Assembly: GCF_000364445.2 (NCBI RefSeq)
Contig: NZ_CP043538.1
Span: forward strand, 3,925,447-3,989,446
Length of the DNA: 64,000 nt
Direction of reading: 5' to 3'
From: Methylobacterium mesophilicum SR1.6/6
GTDB taxonomy: Bacteria; Pseudomonadota; Alphaproteobacteria; Rhizobiales; Beijerinckiaceae
The notes under the pieces are model-generated. The model did no database searches and had not been told where the DNA came from. It saw nothing but the letters and a program-made list of their open reading frames with translations. The position numbers were made by a program, and so were the translations under genes. Below, piece after piece: positions 47,310-56,753 of this stretch (positions are counted from its first letter, which is position 1; every line of letters begins with the position of its first letter).

Positions 47310-47945
47310 TCAGAAGCGGTGTTCCTCCAGTCCGACAACACTGCGCACGTTTGCGTAATTTGCGAGTTCTGTCCTGTTCGCCACGCCCAACTTCTGGAAG
47401 ATATTGTAAAGATGTATCTTCACTGTTCCTTCAGAGATACCAGCCTCTCGAGCGATATGCTTGTTTGTCAACCCGCGCGCAACCAGCATTGCGATCTCGC
47501 GTTCGCGAGCTGTCAGGCTTCGAGGACTGAATTCCGCGTCCCTTAACTCCAGCGAGCGACCATCGCGCTTCAAGTCAAAATTTTCAAACCATTCTACAAG
47601 CTCAACGCTGGCTGAGTCCTTATGAAATATTGCAATTGCACCACACTCTGACGCAGTTGCGAATTCCTCGCGCGATACGGAACCGGTCAGAAACATGAAG
47701 CTCGTTTTAGACCCTGCTTGGCGCGCGGCCTCTACAACCTCAAAGCCCGTATATCTCGGCATCTGGACGTCAAGACATGCGATGTCGGGCTGCAACTCGA
47801 GGATCTTCTTGAGAGCGGTTTCCCCCTCTGAGCAGGCCGCCACAACGTTCAGATTATTGACCTGACGAAGGAGCGCAACCAGCCCCGCGAGAACCACTGG
47901 ATGATCATCCGCAATCACTATACGAGGGCCGGTAAGACTAGTCAT
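47310..47945 (-). CDS. NarL/FixJ-family response regulator, possible CsgD-like
   Basis: This 211-residue protein has a receiver (RIVIADDHPVVLAGLVALLR; Asp59 in IACLDVQMPRYTGFEV) and a LuxR-type HTH (RSLTAREREIAMLVARGLTN, then AREAGISEGTVKIHL). Its codon use is A+T-richer than neighbours, like the rest of this island. It points away from the curlin genes across a 1.25-kb A+T-rich gap, a layout like csgD beside csgBA in enteric bacteria. Unlike CsgD, it keeps the receiver aspartate. The start at 47945 is chosen because the domain begins there. Confidence 0.85.
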   Translation of the reverse strand: MTSLTGPRIVIADDHPVVLAGLVALLRQVNNLNVVAACSEGETALKKILELQPDIACLDVQMPRYTGFEVVEAARQAGSKTSFMFLTGSVSREEFATASECGAIAIFHKDSASVELVEWFENFDLKRDGRSLELRDAEFSPRSLTAREREIAMLVARGLTNKHIAREAGISEGTVKIHLYNIFQKLGVANRTELANYANVRSVVGLEEHRF

Positions 47946-49196
47946 GCACAACTCTTTATGATCTCTGACGTCTTTCGGAGCCCGATTTGAGCATCGTTTG
48001 CTATCTTGGACCTGATGACTGAAATTAAAGAAATCTACCGTCGCCTGTATTATCTGAATGAAGACGCACAACAAACATCAATCATCGAGACATCCATACA
48101 TCATCGGAAAATCCGGAGACGTTAAACAGATAAGGGACTAGTTTAAACAATGTCGGCACGCAACCACATTCCTTAGTCAGACCCTTTGCATCAGCGTCGG
48201 TCAGGAAATCTATTTTAACCCCTATCCTTATTTCACATTTGCAAACAGGATTACTTCAATCAATCAATTCCTATACATGGATATTTTAAATTGAGAGCGT
48301 TAGGCTTTTAGACAGGACGTCAGCTGGTGTCAAGATTGATTTCAGGCCGCTAATCTGAATTGCCAGAACTTTCACGACTAAACATATCAGAGGACCCACG
48401 GCCATCCGATTTCAGCCTATAAGACCAGGGCCTTGAGCGACATGCAGCGCAATTCTCGAGCTCGTTGGACCATTCTACTTAAGCAGTAGCGGCCGAACTT
48501 GCTCCAGGGACCTGTATCAATCCGCTGTCGCTCGATTGGGCAGGCTCACCGATTGCGATCGATCCATGCCCCCGGAGCGCGCCGCCATTGTGAGCCCATT
48601 CGACCCGAACATGTCGACCGACATGGACTTGCAGGGAAAATCGCGGGTCGAACCGCAATCCGTAAACGCAGCGGAGAGCCTCGACGAAAAATGGAACGCT
48701 GCATGGAAGTCGGCGACATCGTTGCCAGTGAGGCCGCCATGACGCCGGTCGTCGGTCTGATTTTGCTGGCTCAGAACGAGCCGGGGCTGTCCGGCGCTGT
48801 CGTTTTAGGATCTTGATAGGCACCGTGACGGTCAACGAATTCGTCCAAATGCTGGTTGCCACGCTGACTAGTTGACCAAGCATTCACTGCAATGACGCCT
48901 TTGTCTAAGCTGCAATCAACCGGATATATTGGCTATTAATTTTGACAAACACCTATATCCGCTGCATAGTTTCCACAAGACATTATTCTACCTGCGAATA
49001 TTGCAACTACAGCCGAATCTTCGTTCTTAAAGGTACCTAGCAAACGGTGTTATTAATCAGCAACAGCTTCGAAGGGCAGAAAGGCTTGTGGCACCAGGGT
49101 GAGAGAAGCCTCTCGCCTCAAAGTCGTTTTTACGGCGCCTTAACGTTAGTGGTCCCATCAGGATGAAAATCCTCACTGAGTAGCGTGTTGTAGACG
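47946..49196. promoter_or_regulatory. Long A+T-rich region between regulator and curlin genes
   Basis: About 1.25 kb with no gene I can support. Short frames at 48479-48883 (minus) and 48499-48816 (plus) conflict and have no ribosome-binding sites. The A+T-rich parts (48100-48300 and 48900-49050) contain long homopolymer-like stretches typical of promoters bound by nucleoid proteins. It would hold the promoters of the regulator and of the first curlin-like gene. Confidence 0.4.
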
Positions 49197-49811
49197 ATGG
49201 GCATCCAGTTTCTGCCTGCACAACCTGTAGCAATGCGCGCGAGTTCGATCGCTTTGGCGTTCATCCTGGTCGCCTCACAGACTGCGAACAGTTCTGCAGC
49301 AGATCAAAGGACTAAGAGTGCACAGATTGACCTCCGTCAGGAACAGGCTTCGAGTCCCGAGTTGGATCCCGATCTCACGAGCAATCCGCGTAGCGCGATA
49401 CAGGATCGCGCCATCAGCGGCGGGCATCACCGGTTTTGGTTCAGATCGGGGGCGAACACGAGCTCGTTTGACTTTCAATCGGGACCTGCCGCTCCGCTCG
49501 ACATCGAGCGGAGCGGTTCTGAGGCACCAGGCCGATCAGAGCGGTCGGCTTCAGGCAACCCGGCGGCAACCCTTCAAGTCGATTTGGCTTTGCTTCTCGT
49601 GACGCAGAGAGACGTTCAGAACGAGATCAATGTATCCCAGAGCGGCAGCAACAATCTCGGCGTCCTAGTTCAGTCCGGGTCACACAATTCGATTGTGGGC
49701 TACCAGAACGATGCTAACAACTCCGTGACACTGGTCCAATCCGGGGTCAATCAGATCATCGGCTATGCGCAGACTGGCAGCGGATCTCTCCTGACCATTC
49801 GCCAGCACTGA
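49197..49811 (+). CDS. CsgB-like curlin-repeat protein
   Basis: This 204-residue protein has a signal peptide (MRASSIALAFILVASQTANS; the ATG at 49233 is an alternative start). The C-terminal 70 residues carry curlin repeats (INVSQSGSNNLGVLVQSGSH, then NSIVGYQNDANNSVTLVQSG) with the S-x5-Q-x-G-x4-N pattern. The central part is polar and not repeated. Few repeats and an unrelated N-terminal half suggest a minor or nucleator subunit like CsgB, anchoring fibre growth at the surface. Confidence 0.8.
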   Translation: MGIQFLPAQPVAMRASSIALAFILVASQTANSSAADQRTKSAQIDLRQEQASSPELDPDLTSNPRSAIQDRAISGGHHRFWFRSGANTSSFDFQSGPAAPLDIERSGSEAPGRSERSASGNPAATLQVDLALLLVTQRDVQNEINVSQSGSNNLGVLVQSGSHNSIVGYQNDANNSVTLVQSGVNQIIGYAQTGSGSLLTIRQH

Positions 49812-50274
49812 GCCTCGAGGCTCCGACAAAGTGACGGTGCTTGCTCGAAGTTCCTATCGCATCGCCGATCTCTCGGACTCGCACACGGAGCCCAAGGCGC
49901 TGCCATCCGCCCTCGATGTTCCTTTCTGTCGCGCCCGCTCTGACCTGAGCAACGGATGAGTGTGTCGCGGTAGCGACATAACGGAAGGTGGAGCAACAAC
50001 CGTGAGGCAAGCGTGAACATCAGAACGCGGCGTTTCACAGGTCACGTCGACAGCCGAGCGTCGATGTCGGATGTGTTTCGCTGCTGCCGAAGTCCGAGAC
50101 AGCCGCGGCGCGCGACCTTCCGACGCCGAGGCAAGCCTTCGTGCCATTCACCAGCAGCGCAGCCACGGCGCCCTTTAGCCCCGCTGAGCGGACTTCGAAC
50201 AGCAGCGCACGGCGCGGAAGGGCGATCATGCCCGATTTTGTACTGCTCAACTCAGAGAGAGCGTCCGAGGAACA
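49812..50274. other. Intergenic region, no gene recognised
   Basis: About 460 bases between the CsgB-like gene and the stop of a minus-strand exported-protein gene. Frames on both strands overlap without convincing starts. No repeat or terminator seen. Confidence 0.4.
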
Positions 50275-50631
50275 TCAATCGAGATCGATCACGTTCTTAT
50301 TCTTCGGCTGAACCCCGATCGGGCGGCTCGCCTTCCCTGTGAGAAAGTTCGGCTCCACGCGACTCGGCGTTGCTGGCTCGGCGACCGGGCGCGTGGCCTC
50401 GACCGCACGTTTGGATTGGTCGAGACCAGTCGCAGAATTCAGCGGCGGCGGCGTGACGACACGGCCCTCAGCTTGGTCAAGGCACCGGCGCAACGCTCCC
50501 GGATCAGGGAGGAGGGTGCAATCGTTCACACTCATCGGTGTGACCTGGGCCCCCGCGGTGGACGCGAGTGAGAGAAGCAGCAGCGCGCCCGCCCCGCGGG
50601 CGAGGCCGGTGCGGTCGCGTCGTGCGGTCAT
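50275..50631 (-). CDS. Exported NDCT-motif protein, island flank 1
   Basis: This 118-residue protein has a signal peptide (GLARGAGALLLLSLASTAGA) followed by VNDCTLLPDPGALRRCLDQA. The NDCT...DP.ALR.C block recurs in the protein at 58632, on the other side of the island. Two cysteines spaced about 13 apart could form a disulfide bond. The tail is basic and proline-rich. Its start overlaps the stop of the gene upstream (ATGA), so the pair is co-translated. Confidence 0.7.
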   Translation of the reverse strand: MTARRDRTGLARGAGALLLLSLASTAGAQVTPMSVNDCTLLPDPGALRRCLDQAEGRVVTPPPLNSATGLDQSKRAVEATRPVAEPATPSRVEPNFLTGKASRPIGVQPKNKNVIDLD

Positions 50632-51272
50632 TGTTGCTGTGCCTGCTTGCGGCTGGGCTTGACCTGCCGGATCTCGATCTCATTGGGTTCGGAGGGCAGG
50701 ACCCGCTTTGGGGCGGGCTGCTGCGCGGCCCGCGCCTGTTGCTGGGCCTGCGGCACAGGCTGGGCCTGAGTGCGCGCCTGTCCCTCAGGCGCCTCCGGCC
50801 TGTCGAGCCGACCGAGCCGCACCCGCACGTAGCTGACCGACCGCTTCGCGGCGTCGAACCCGCACTCGTAGGTCACGCGCACCCACTCCTTCTGCGGAGA
50901 GAGGAATCGGATCGAGTCACCACGATAGCGGACCACCGCGTCGGCGCCTTCCGGCGCCTCGGCTTGTTGGAAGATCTTCGCGAACGGACGCGATACCCAC
51001 TCGTAGTCGGTTGGTGCCTCCGCCTCGATTTTGGGCGCGCAGAGCTGTCCAGCCACCTCGTTGTTGGCTCGGACGCAGTTGGCGTCACAGCCCGATGTGC
51101 CGGACGTCGGCGGGTTTGCCGTGGGCGCGGATGACGCTTGTGAAGCTGCGGGCGCCGCCGCCGATGGCCCCCCAGCGGCGGCCGGCTGCGCTCCGGCGGT
51201 CGCAACACCCGCATACCAGACGGCCACGGCAACGAGCACCGCTTGCCCCTGCGATGAGCCCCGCTGCCTCAT
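50628..51272 (-). CDS. Exported protein with Gln/Ala-rich tail
   Basis: This 214-residue protein has a signal peptide (GQAVLVAVAVWYAGVATAGA), an Ala/Pro/Ser-rich linker, a globular core with four cysteines (GTSGCDANCVRANNEVAGQL, YECGFDAAKRSVSYVRVRLG), and a Gln-rich tail. The core may be related to DUF930-type domains found in Alphaproteobacteria; that link is weak. It is coupled to the NDCT-motif gene. The position inside the curli island suggests a role in assembly or surface attachment. Confidence 0.65.
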   Translation of the reverse strand: MRQRGSSQGQAVLVAVAVWYAGVATAGAQPAAAGGPSAAAPAASQASSAPTANPPTSGTSGCDANCVRANNEVAGQLCAPKIEAEAPTDYEWVSRPFAKIFQQAEAPEGADAVVRYRGDSIRFLSPQKEWVRVTYECGFDAAKRSVSYVRVRLGRLDRPEAPEGQARTQAQPVPQAQQQARAAQQPAPKRVLPSEPNEIEIRQVKPSRKQAQQQ

Positions 51273-52772
51273 CGTGTCCTCCCATGTCCGTGCCCGCAAG
51301 AACGACTTGGATCCTGCGATATTCTGGATTGGTTGATACCGGGTTAGGTTACGACTGTAGCCCCGGCATCCGGCGACAAAGTGGACCGCCCAGACCGAAC
51401 TGGTATCGGCCAGCTAGCACAGCCTTCATTTCTGCGCTGGAACCACCCTCGATCCATCATATCGCCTGAACAAATGTTGCGGGGTGTCAAAAATGGCACG
51501 GCGACGATCGTTGAAATTGCCGCATCGAATGCTGGTTCGCCGGTGGAGCCGGAGCCTTGATGGTCGCGAACGAAGTGAGGAGGGCTGCGTAGCCAGCTTT
51601 CTCCGAAGCCACGGGTACAAGCAGCCCGCCGCTCCTGGGTCGAGGCGATGGGATGCCACGAGGCCTGTCTCCTGGCGTGCGTCGCTTTCGATCTGTGACC
51701 GCCGTGCTCGCCGTCCGTGAACAACCTCGCGGAGCGGGCTTTCCGGCATGGGGACGATCATCGCGTATGCGATGCCGCCACGAAGGTCCGATCGCCTGAA
51801 ATCGGCGCCATTCAAGGCGGCGGTCAGCACTCTCGAAGAGATCTGACGGTACGGCGTTCGCGGTCGAGGTCGTCCATCCGACGCCGGCCGACCCGGCTAG
51901 CTTCTCCGGCACAGGCCACGACCCACGCGTAAGCTATAATCTTGTGTTTGCGGACGCAGGCAGGGCACCGGGGCAGATTATACGGCCCGTGGTCGATAGG
52001 CCCTGAAGCTTGATGACACCGTCACCACCAAGCCTGCGATGGATGCGACATCCCATTGTCTGAAACTGTACATCCCGGGAGAGCCTGCCAAGATTTTTGA
52101 CTGTCGTAATTCGGCGTCTTCCGCCAAAAGAAACATCCGAGCTGCGGGAGCCGCTATCCGAGAAAACTCCGGCGATTGAGAGAGGTCTCCTCCGGAGCGG
52201 AGTGCCAGTCGTCGATGAAGATCGATGTTTTTCAGAATAACATCATAGTCTGAGATCGGTTTCTGAACTATCACGGATTATTTGTAGATTAAAGGTTTGA
52301 TCTCAATTGCTTTAGTTCCTCATTTTTCTGCGCCGAATTAACCAGTCCGCTGGTTTATGCCAGATATCAATTTTTCGTTACCAATTCTACTGGACAGACC
52401 GAAGCTGGGCAGTTAACAGGGTGTTAAGGCGCGCCGAGGGCAGCGATCTGCCTCGACCCGCCATGCCGGCTCCAAGTGATAGCCAGGACCTCAATAGACA
52501 CCCGCTGCAATGCAGCCGGGTGACATTGCCGTTTCAGTATTAACTCTAGTATTGATCTACGTAGTACTCGCCATCTTGAGAGGCGTTATTGCAATCGTTG
52601 TCGTTAATTACCAGCGAAAACTACCTACTCGCTGATAAGGCGCCTGGACACACTGAAAATTCCGGTTACTGAATGGTCAAGGTCCAGCCGAGACGGATGT
52701 CCCGGGATGAGACTGAGCGCCCAAGACAGCGGCGCCGCCCGCCAGAAAGTGGTTCAGGAAAAGGGGTATCAG
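51273..52772. promoter_or_regulatory. Long region upstream of the large curlin gene
   Basis: About 1.5 kb with no firm gene. A minus-strand frame at 51978-52274 (98 residues, MIVQKPISDYDVILKNIDLH) is possible but has no clear family or ribosome-binding site. From 52300 to 52700 it is A+T-rich. Two AGTATT(A/G)A boxes lie at 52536 and 52548, spaced 12 bases apart, a possible but unproven operator. This should contain the promoter of the large curlin gene. Confidence 0.4.
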
Positions 52773-54794
52773 ATGAATAAGCACCTGATCGGGCTGTCGA
52801 TGGGCGTCGCCGCCATCGCATTCACGGCTTCCGCCTACGCGGCGGGCGGCAACAAGACCTATACGGATCAGTCCGGCAACACGAACCGGATCACGGTCAA
52901 CCAGAATGACAACGGCTCCGGGACGGAGACGGTGACTGCTGGCACCGGTGGCGGCAATTCGGTCGGCTCGCTCTTCCGGCCCTTCACGCAGGGCGGCAGC
53001 GGCGACAACGTCCTGAAGGTCAATCAGACTGGCACAGGAAACTCGCTCGGCAACCAGAAGCAGGGTCAGCAGATCGGCTCGGGAAACACCGCCGATGTCA
53101 CCCAGCAGGGCGTTAAGGGTCGCGTCGAGTTGCAGCAGAACGGCGGCAACAACGGCCAGACCGGATCGAGCGGCACGCTGGTGGGCCAGTTCGGTGCCTC
53201 AAACGGCACCAACCTCATCAAGCAGGACGAGAAGACCTCGAGCAGCTTCATCGATCTGACGCAGACCGGCAGCGACAACGTCTTCAACCTGCAGCAGTCC
53301 GGCTCAACCAATAGCCAGACGGTCACGCAGAAAGGCAACAGAAACCGGGTCGTGACCGGCCAGGACTCCGATTCGTCCAGGAGCGCAATCACCGTCACTC
53401 AGACGAATAATAGCGGCGGTATCGCGAATTCTGTGCTGGTCACGCAGAAGAGCGCCACGGACACCACAGCGTCGGCGACGCAGTCGGGATATGGTAACAC
53501 CGCGTATGTCGATCAGAGCAGCACGAGCAACAAGACTGCCTCTACCGTCAATCAGCTGGGCAACAGCAACGAAGCGAAGAGCCTGCAGCGGAACGGTGTC
53601 GACAATTCGCAGATTACCCTCAATCAGAACACTGACGGCAACAAAGCTCAGGTTCGGCAGGAAGCCGGCGTGACGGACAGCACCATCACCGTGACGCAGA
53701 AGGGCGGCAACGGCAATATCGTCACCGATGCCTCGCAGCAGCAGGGCGTCCTCAAGAACACCATGACCGTGACGCAGGACGGCACCGAGAATACTGCGCT
53801 CAGCCGGCAGTGGAACGGAACGCGCAACAGCAAGATGACCGTGTCGCAGACGGGTGACCACAACAAGTCAGACACCTACCAGAATGCTGAGACCGACAAC
53901 GGCACGATCGCGGTCACGCAGACCAAAAACTTCCAGGATGCGACGGCCACTCAGAACGGCGCCAAGGACAGCTCGATCAAGATCACTCAGTCCGGCGGTG
54001 GGAACCTTGCCCTCGGCGATCAGACCTATGTGAAGAACAGCAAGATCGATCTGACTCAGTCAGCCACCAACAACGGCTTCAACTACCTGTACGCTGCTCA
54101 GCTCTACCAGGACGGCAGCTCGATCACGGCGTCTCAGACGGAAACTGGAAACATCGCCTACTACCAGCAGGGTTACGCGTTCGGTTCTGGCAATCTGGCC
54201 CTTGGCGGCAAGAACAATAAGGTGTCGGCCGTCCAGAGCGGCAAGAACAACGAAGCCTTCACTTGGCAGACGAGCGGAGACAACAATCGGATCGGCATTT
54301 CGCAGGCTGGAACCGGCGGCAAGATCGGCGTGTACCAGCACGGCGGAAACGGCAATGGCGCTGACCTCTTCCAGGCGAGCAGCAGCACGGGCGCCGTCGC
54401 TCGGCTCGAGCAGAAGGGCAGCGGCAACTATGCCTTCTCGCGGCAGAGCGATGTTACCAACAAGCTGACCGGCCCCGGTGCCGCTCCCGGCACCTTTGAC
54501 ACGGCCACTGAGGCTGCCCTGCAGTCCGGCATTGGCAACCTGCTGTACAACTATCAGTCTGGTACCAACAACCAGGCTACCGTGTCTCAGATCGGCAACT
54601 TCAACGGCATCACCAATACGCAGTCTGGCACCGGCAACACGGCTGAGCTTGCCCAAAACGGCAACTTCAACGCTATTATCGGCTTCCAGAGCGGCACGGG
54701 TAACCAGGCTTCCGTCAACCAGACCAACAACGGCAACGTCGCCGTCTATGCTCAGGCTGGCACCAGCAACGTGTTGACCGTCCGTCAGCGCTAA
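52773..54794 (+). CDS. csgA: Very large curlin-repeat (CsgA-like) amyloid subunit
   Basis: This 673-residue protein has a signal peptide (MNKHLIGLSMGVAAIAFTAS, cleavage after AYA) and then more than twenty curlin-like units. The units have the Q-x-G-x4-N pattern, such as VNQTGTGNSLGNQKQGQQIG, ITVTQKGGNGNIVTDASQQQ and VSQIGNFNGITNTQSGTGNT. Enteric CsgA has about 150 residues and five repeats, so this is more than four times longer. The Gln and Asn ladder predicts a stacked beta-helix amyloid. The start follows AGGAAAAGGGG. An in-frame ATG at 52707 is less likely. A hairpin follows the stop. Confidence 0.88.
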   Translation: MNKHLIGLSMGVAAIAFTASAYAAGGNKTYTDQSGNTNRITVNQNDNGSGTETVTAGTGGGNSVGSLFRPFTQGGSGDNVLKVNQTGTGNSLGNQKQGQQIGSGNTADVTQQGVKGRVELQQNGGNNGQTGSSGTLVGQFGASNGTNLIKQDEKTSSSFIDLTQTGSDNVFNLQQSGSTNSQTVTQKGNRNRVVTGQDSDSSRSAITVTQTNNSGGIANSVLVTQKSATDTTASATQSGYGNTAYVDQSSTSNKTASTVNQLGNSNEAKSLQRNGVDNSQITLNQNTDGNKAQVRQEAGVTDSTITVTQKGGNGNIVTDASQQQGVLKNTMTVTQDGTENTALSRQWNGTRNSKMTVSQTGDHNKSDTYQNAETDNGTIAVTQTKNFQDATATQNGAKDSSIKITQSGGGNLALGDQTYVKNSKIDLTQSATNNGFNYLYAAQLYQDGSSITASQTETGNIAYYQQGYAFGSGNLALGGKNNKVSAVQSGKNNEAFTWQTSGDNNRIGISQAGTGGKIGVYQHGGNGNGADLFQASSSTGAVARLEQKGSGNYAFSRQSDVTNKLTGPGAAPGTFDTATEAALQSGIGNLLYNYQSGTNNQATVSQIGNFNGITNTQSGTGNTAELAQNGNFNAIIGFQSGTGNQASVNQTNNGNVAVYAQAGTSNVLTVRQR

Positions 54795-54837
54795 GACTTG
54801 CTGCGGCGTCCTGTAACGCCAGCGTTCCATCACCAAA

Positions 54838-54865
54838 GAGGGCCGCGCCGACCAGCGCGGCCCTC
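54838..54865 (+). terminator. Hairpin between csgA-like gene and csgH
   Basis: A perfect 11-bp stem, GAGGGCCGCGC (54838-54848) with GCGCGGCCCTC (54855-54865), encloses a CGACCA loop. There is no T tract, so it may weaken rather than fully stop transcription or may protect the csgA message. Confidence 0.7.
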
Positions 54866-54894
54866 ACCTGTCACCGCAGATACGAGGTTTCAGC

Positions 54895-55218
54895 ATGCCG
54901 GTCACGGCACCGACCGATCCTCCCGCCCTGCGCTGCGAGCTGACCCAGCAGGTCAACGGCGGAATGGTCTCGATCTCGGGCCGGGTCTTCAGCGTCGCCC
55001 CGGGGCCCGGCACCTACCAATTGCGCATCGAGAAGTCCGGGCCCTCCGGCACCTCGGTCATCAACCAGGGCGGCGCCTTCACCGCCCAGCCGTCCGAGCC
55101 CAGTGTCGTCGGAAACACGACCTTCAGCGTCGAGGCCGGCGCCAACTACAGGGCGCGCCTGCGCGTCACGTCCGGCGCCGCCACCGCGGAATGCCAGGAC
55201 GGCCAGGACCGGCTCTGA
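54895..55218 (+). CDS. csgH: CsgH-like curli assembly chaperone
   Basis: This 107-residue protein is beta-rich (LRCELTQQVNGGMVSISGRV, GTYQLRIEKSGPSGTSVINQ, NYRARLRVTSGAATAECQD) with two cysteines and matches the pattern of CsgH, the alphaproteobacterial curli chaperone that blocks premature fibre formation in the periplasm. Unexpectedly, no signal peptide can be read from the ATG or from the upstream frame. It is either exported by another route or its start has been lost. Confidence 0.65.
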   Translation: MPVTAPTDPPALRCELTQQVNGGMVSISGRVFSVAPGPGTYQLRIEKSGPSGTSVINQGGAFTAQPSEPSVVGNTTFSVEAGANYRARLRVTSGAATAECQDGQDRL

Positions 55219-55539
55219 CCCGGCAAATCCGCACCACAGCAGCGGCGCAGGATCTGATCGCGCCGCCAGGCAACCGGCCGGGCCGCCAATTCTGATGTCG
55301 GGAACCGGTCGAAACGTCCCGATAAGGCTAAAAGATCGCCAACATCTGGTCTTGTTTCCAGCATTAAGCTTGTCGTTCGGGGAAAATCCTTAACACAGCG
55401 ATACCCTGCAACGGTCGCGCCATCGCCGTGTGACCCTCCTACCACAGACTCGCTCTATAAAGGCTCCGGCACCTGCTGAGACTATTCAGTCTTCGACAAT
55501 ACTGGTTTATGGCTTAGTCCGAGGCTTGGGAGGGAGATC
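55219..55539. promoter_or_regulatory. Intergenic region before the third curlin-repeat gene
   Basis: About 320 bases without a gene. An A+T-richer part near 55340-55400 (TTAAGCTTGTCG, AAAATCCTTAACAC) may carry a promoter for the following genes. Confidence 0.35.
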
Positions 55540-56115
55540 ATGCGCCGCCTGTATCAACGTCGGGCCACGGGACGGGCGCTGACGCTCCTTGTCCTTGCCT
55601 TCGCGGCCGGCTCCGCCGCCGCGCAGGAGCGCGTGTCGATCGAGCAGGTGCAGGTCCGGGCGCAACGTTCCACGGGCGGCAACCCCGGCACTGGGATCCA
55701 GGAGAGCGACTACATCCTCGGCGCGCAGTCCGGTATCTCGCTGCTCAGCCCCAGCGGTTATCCCGCCGCCTCGTCGTCGGCGGCCACCAATCAAGCCCGG
55801 GCGCTCCAGCTCGGCTCCGGCAACGTGTCGACGATCGACCAGCTGGGCTCGGCCAACATCGCGATCCAGAACGTCATCGGTGCACAGAACGCCGTGACGC
55901 AGACGCAGATGGGCGACGGCAACCGGTCGGCGGTTTCCGTCGTGGGGAATTCCAACACCATCGGCACTCAGCAGGACGGCAGCCGCGCCTCGGCCGCGGT
56001 CACGGTGGTGGGCAGCAACAACGCCATCACCACGCAGCAATCGGCCGCCGACACGGGCGCCATCAGCATCACGCGGATCGGCAACGGCCCGCCCCTGACG
56101 GTTTCACGGAGGTAA
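55540..56115 (+). CDS. Third curlin-repeat protein (CsgB-like)
   Basis: This 191-residue protein has a signal peptide (LTLLVLAFAAGSAAAQERVS) and a C-terminal block of curlin-like units (LGSGNVSTIDQLGSANIAIQ, VVGNSNTIGTQQDGSRASAA). The first 70 mature residues are not repeated, as in the gene at 49197. GGGAGGGAGATC precedes the ATG. It starts a gene set with csgF and csgG, so may act as nucleator. Confidence 0.78.
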   Translation: MRRLYQRRATGRALTLLVLAFAAGSAAAQERVSIEQVQVRAQRSTGGNPGTGIQESDYILGAQSGISLLSPSGYPAASSSAATNQARALQLGSGNVSTIDQLGSANIAIQNVIGAQNAVTQTQMGDGNRSAVSVVGNSNTIGTQQDGSRASAAVTVVGSNNAITTQQSAADTGAISITRIGNGPPLTVSRR

Positions 56116-56119
56116 TGAC

Positions 56120-56620
56120 GTGGGTCACTCTCGTGTGCTCCGGCCGGCGGTGCTCGCAGCCTTTCTCCTCGCGGGAGCGCAGGCGCAGGCCGGCAGCCTC
56201 GTCTACCAGCCGGTCAACCCGTCCTTTGGCGGAAGCCCGCTGAACGGGTCGTGGCTCCAGGCCGAGGCGGCGGCGCAGAACGACGCGCAACGCCGCGCCC
56301 AGCGCCTCCAGCAGATCCAGTCCGCGATCAGCTCTTCGACCACGCAGAGCCCGGGCCAGATCTTCGCGCAGCAGCTGCAATCCCAGATCTATTCGTCCCT
56401 GGCGAACCAGATCACCCAGGCGATCTTCGGCGAGAACGCGCAGCAGAGCGGCAGCTACAGCTTCGGCGGCTCTCAGGTCTCGTTTCAGCGCGTTGGCGCC
56501 AACATCCAGCTCCAGATCTTCGACGGACAATCGACTACCACCGTCGTGGTGCCGGCGACCGCGGCCGTCTCAAGCGGCGCCACCTCTGCCCCGATTACCC
56601 CGCTCTCGGGCGCCCCCTGA
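56120..56620 (+). CDS. csgF: Curli assembly protein CsgF
   Basis: This 166-residue protein has a signal peptide (VLRPAVLAAFLLAGAQAQAG) then the hallmark SLVYQPVNPSFGGSPLNGSW. This region inserts into the CsgG channel constriction and holds CsgF at the pore. The Gln-rich helix (QQIQSAISSSTTQSPGQIFA) and C-terminal strands follow. The GTG start lies four bases after the previous stop. Confidence 0.93.
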   Translation: MGHSRVLRPAVLAAFLLAGAQAQAGSLVYQPVNPSFGGSPLNGSWLQAEAAAQNDAQRRAQRLQQIQSAISSSTTQSPGQIFAQQLQSQIYSSLANQITQAIFGENAQQSGSYSFGGSQVSFQRVGANIQLQIFDGQSTTTVVVPATAAVSSGATSAPITPLSGAP

Positions 56621-56753
56621 AGCATCACGCTCCCGGGGGTGACCGAACACCCATCCCGAAGTTGAGGCCGGCGCCCCCGTCCGCCGCCAATCTGGCGGCC
56701 TGCAAGGGCAGCGCGCGCGAGCGCGGCGGCGCGGAACGAAGACGGACATCTCC

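Noticed and set aside
48479..48883. A 134-residue minus frame in the curli island
   Set aside because: Overlaps other weak frames, lacks a start signal and has no domain.
52850..54790. CRISPR-like regularly spaced repeats
   Set aside because: The periodicity is imperfect and lies in a coding frame encoding curlin repeats; no constant repeat with unique spacers exists.
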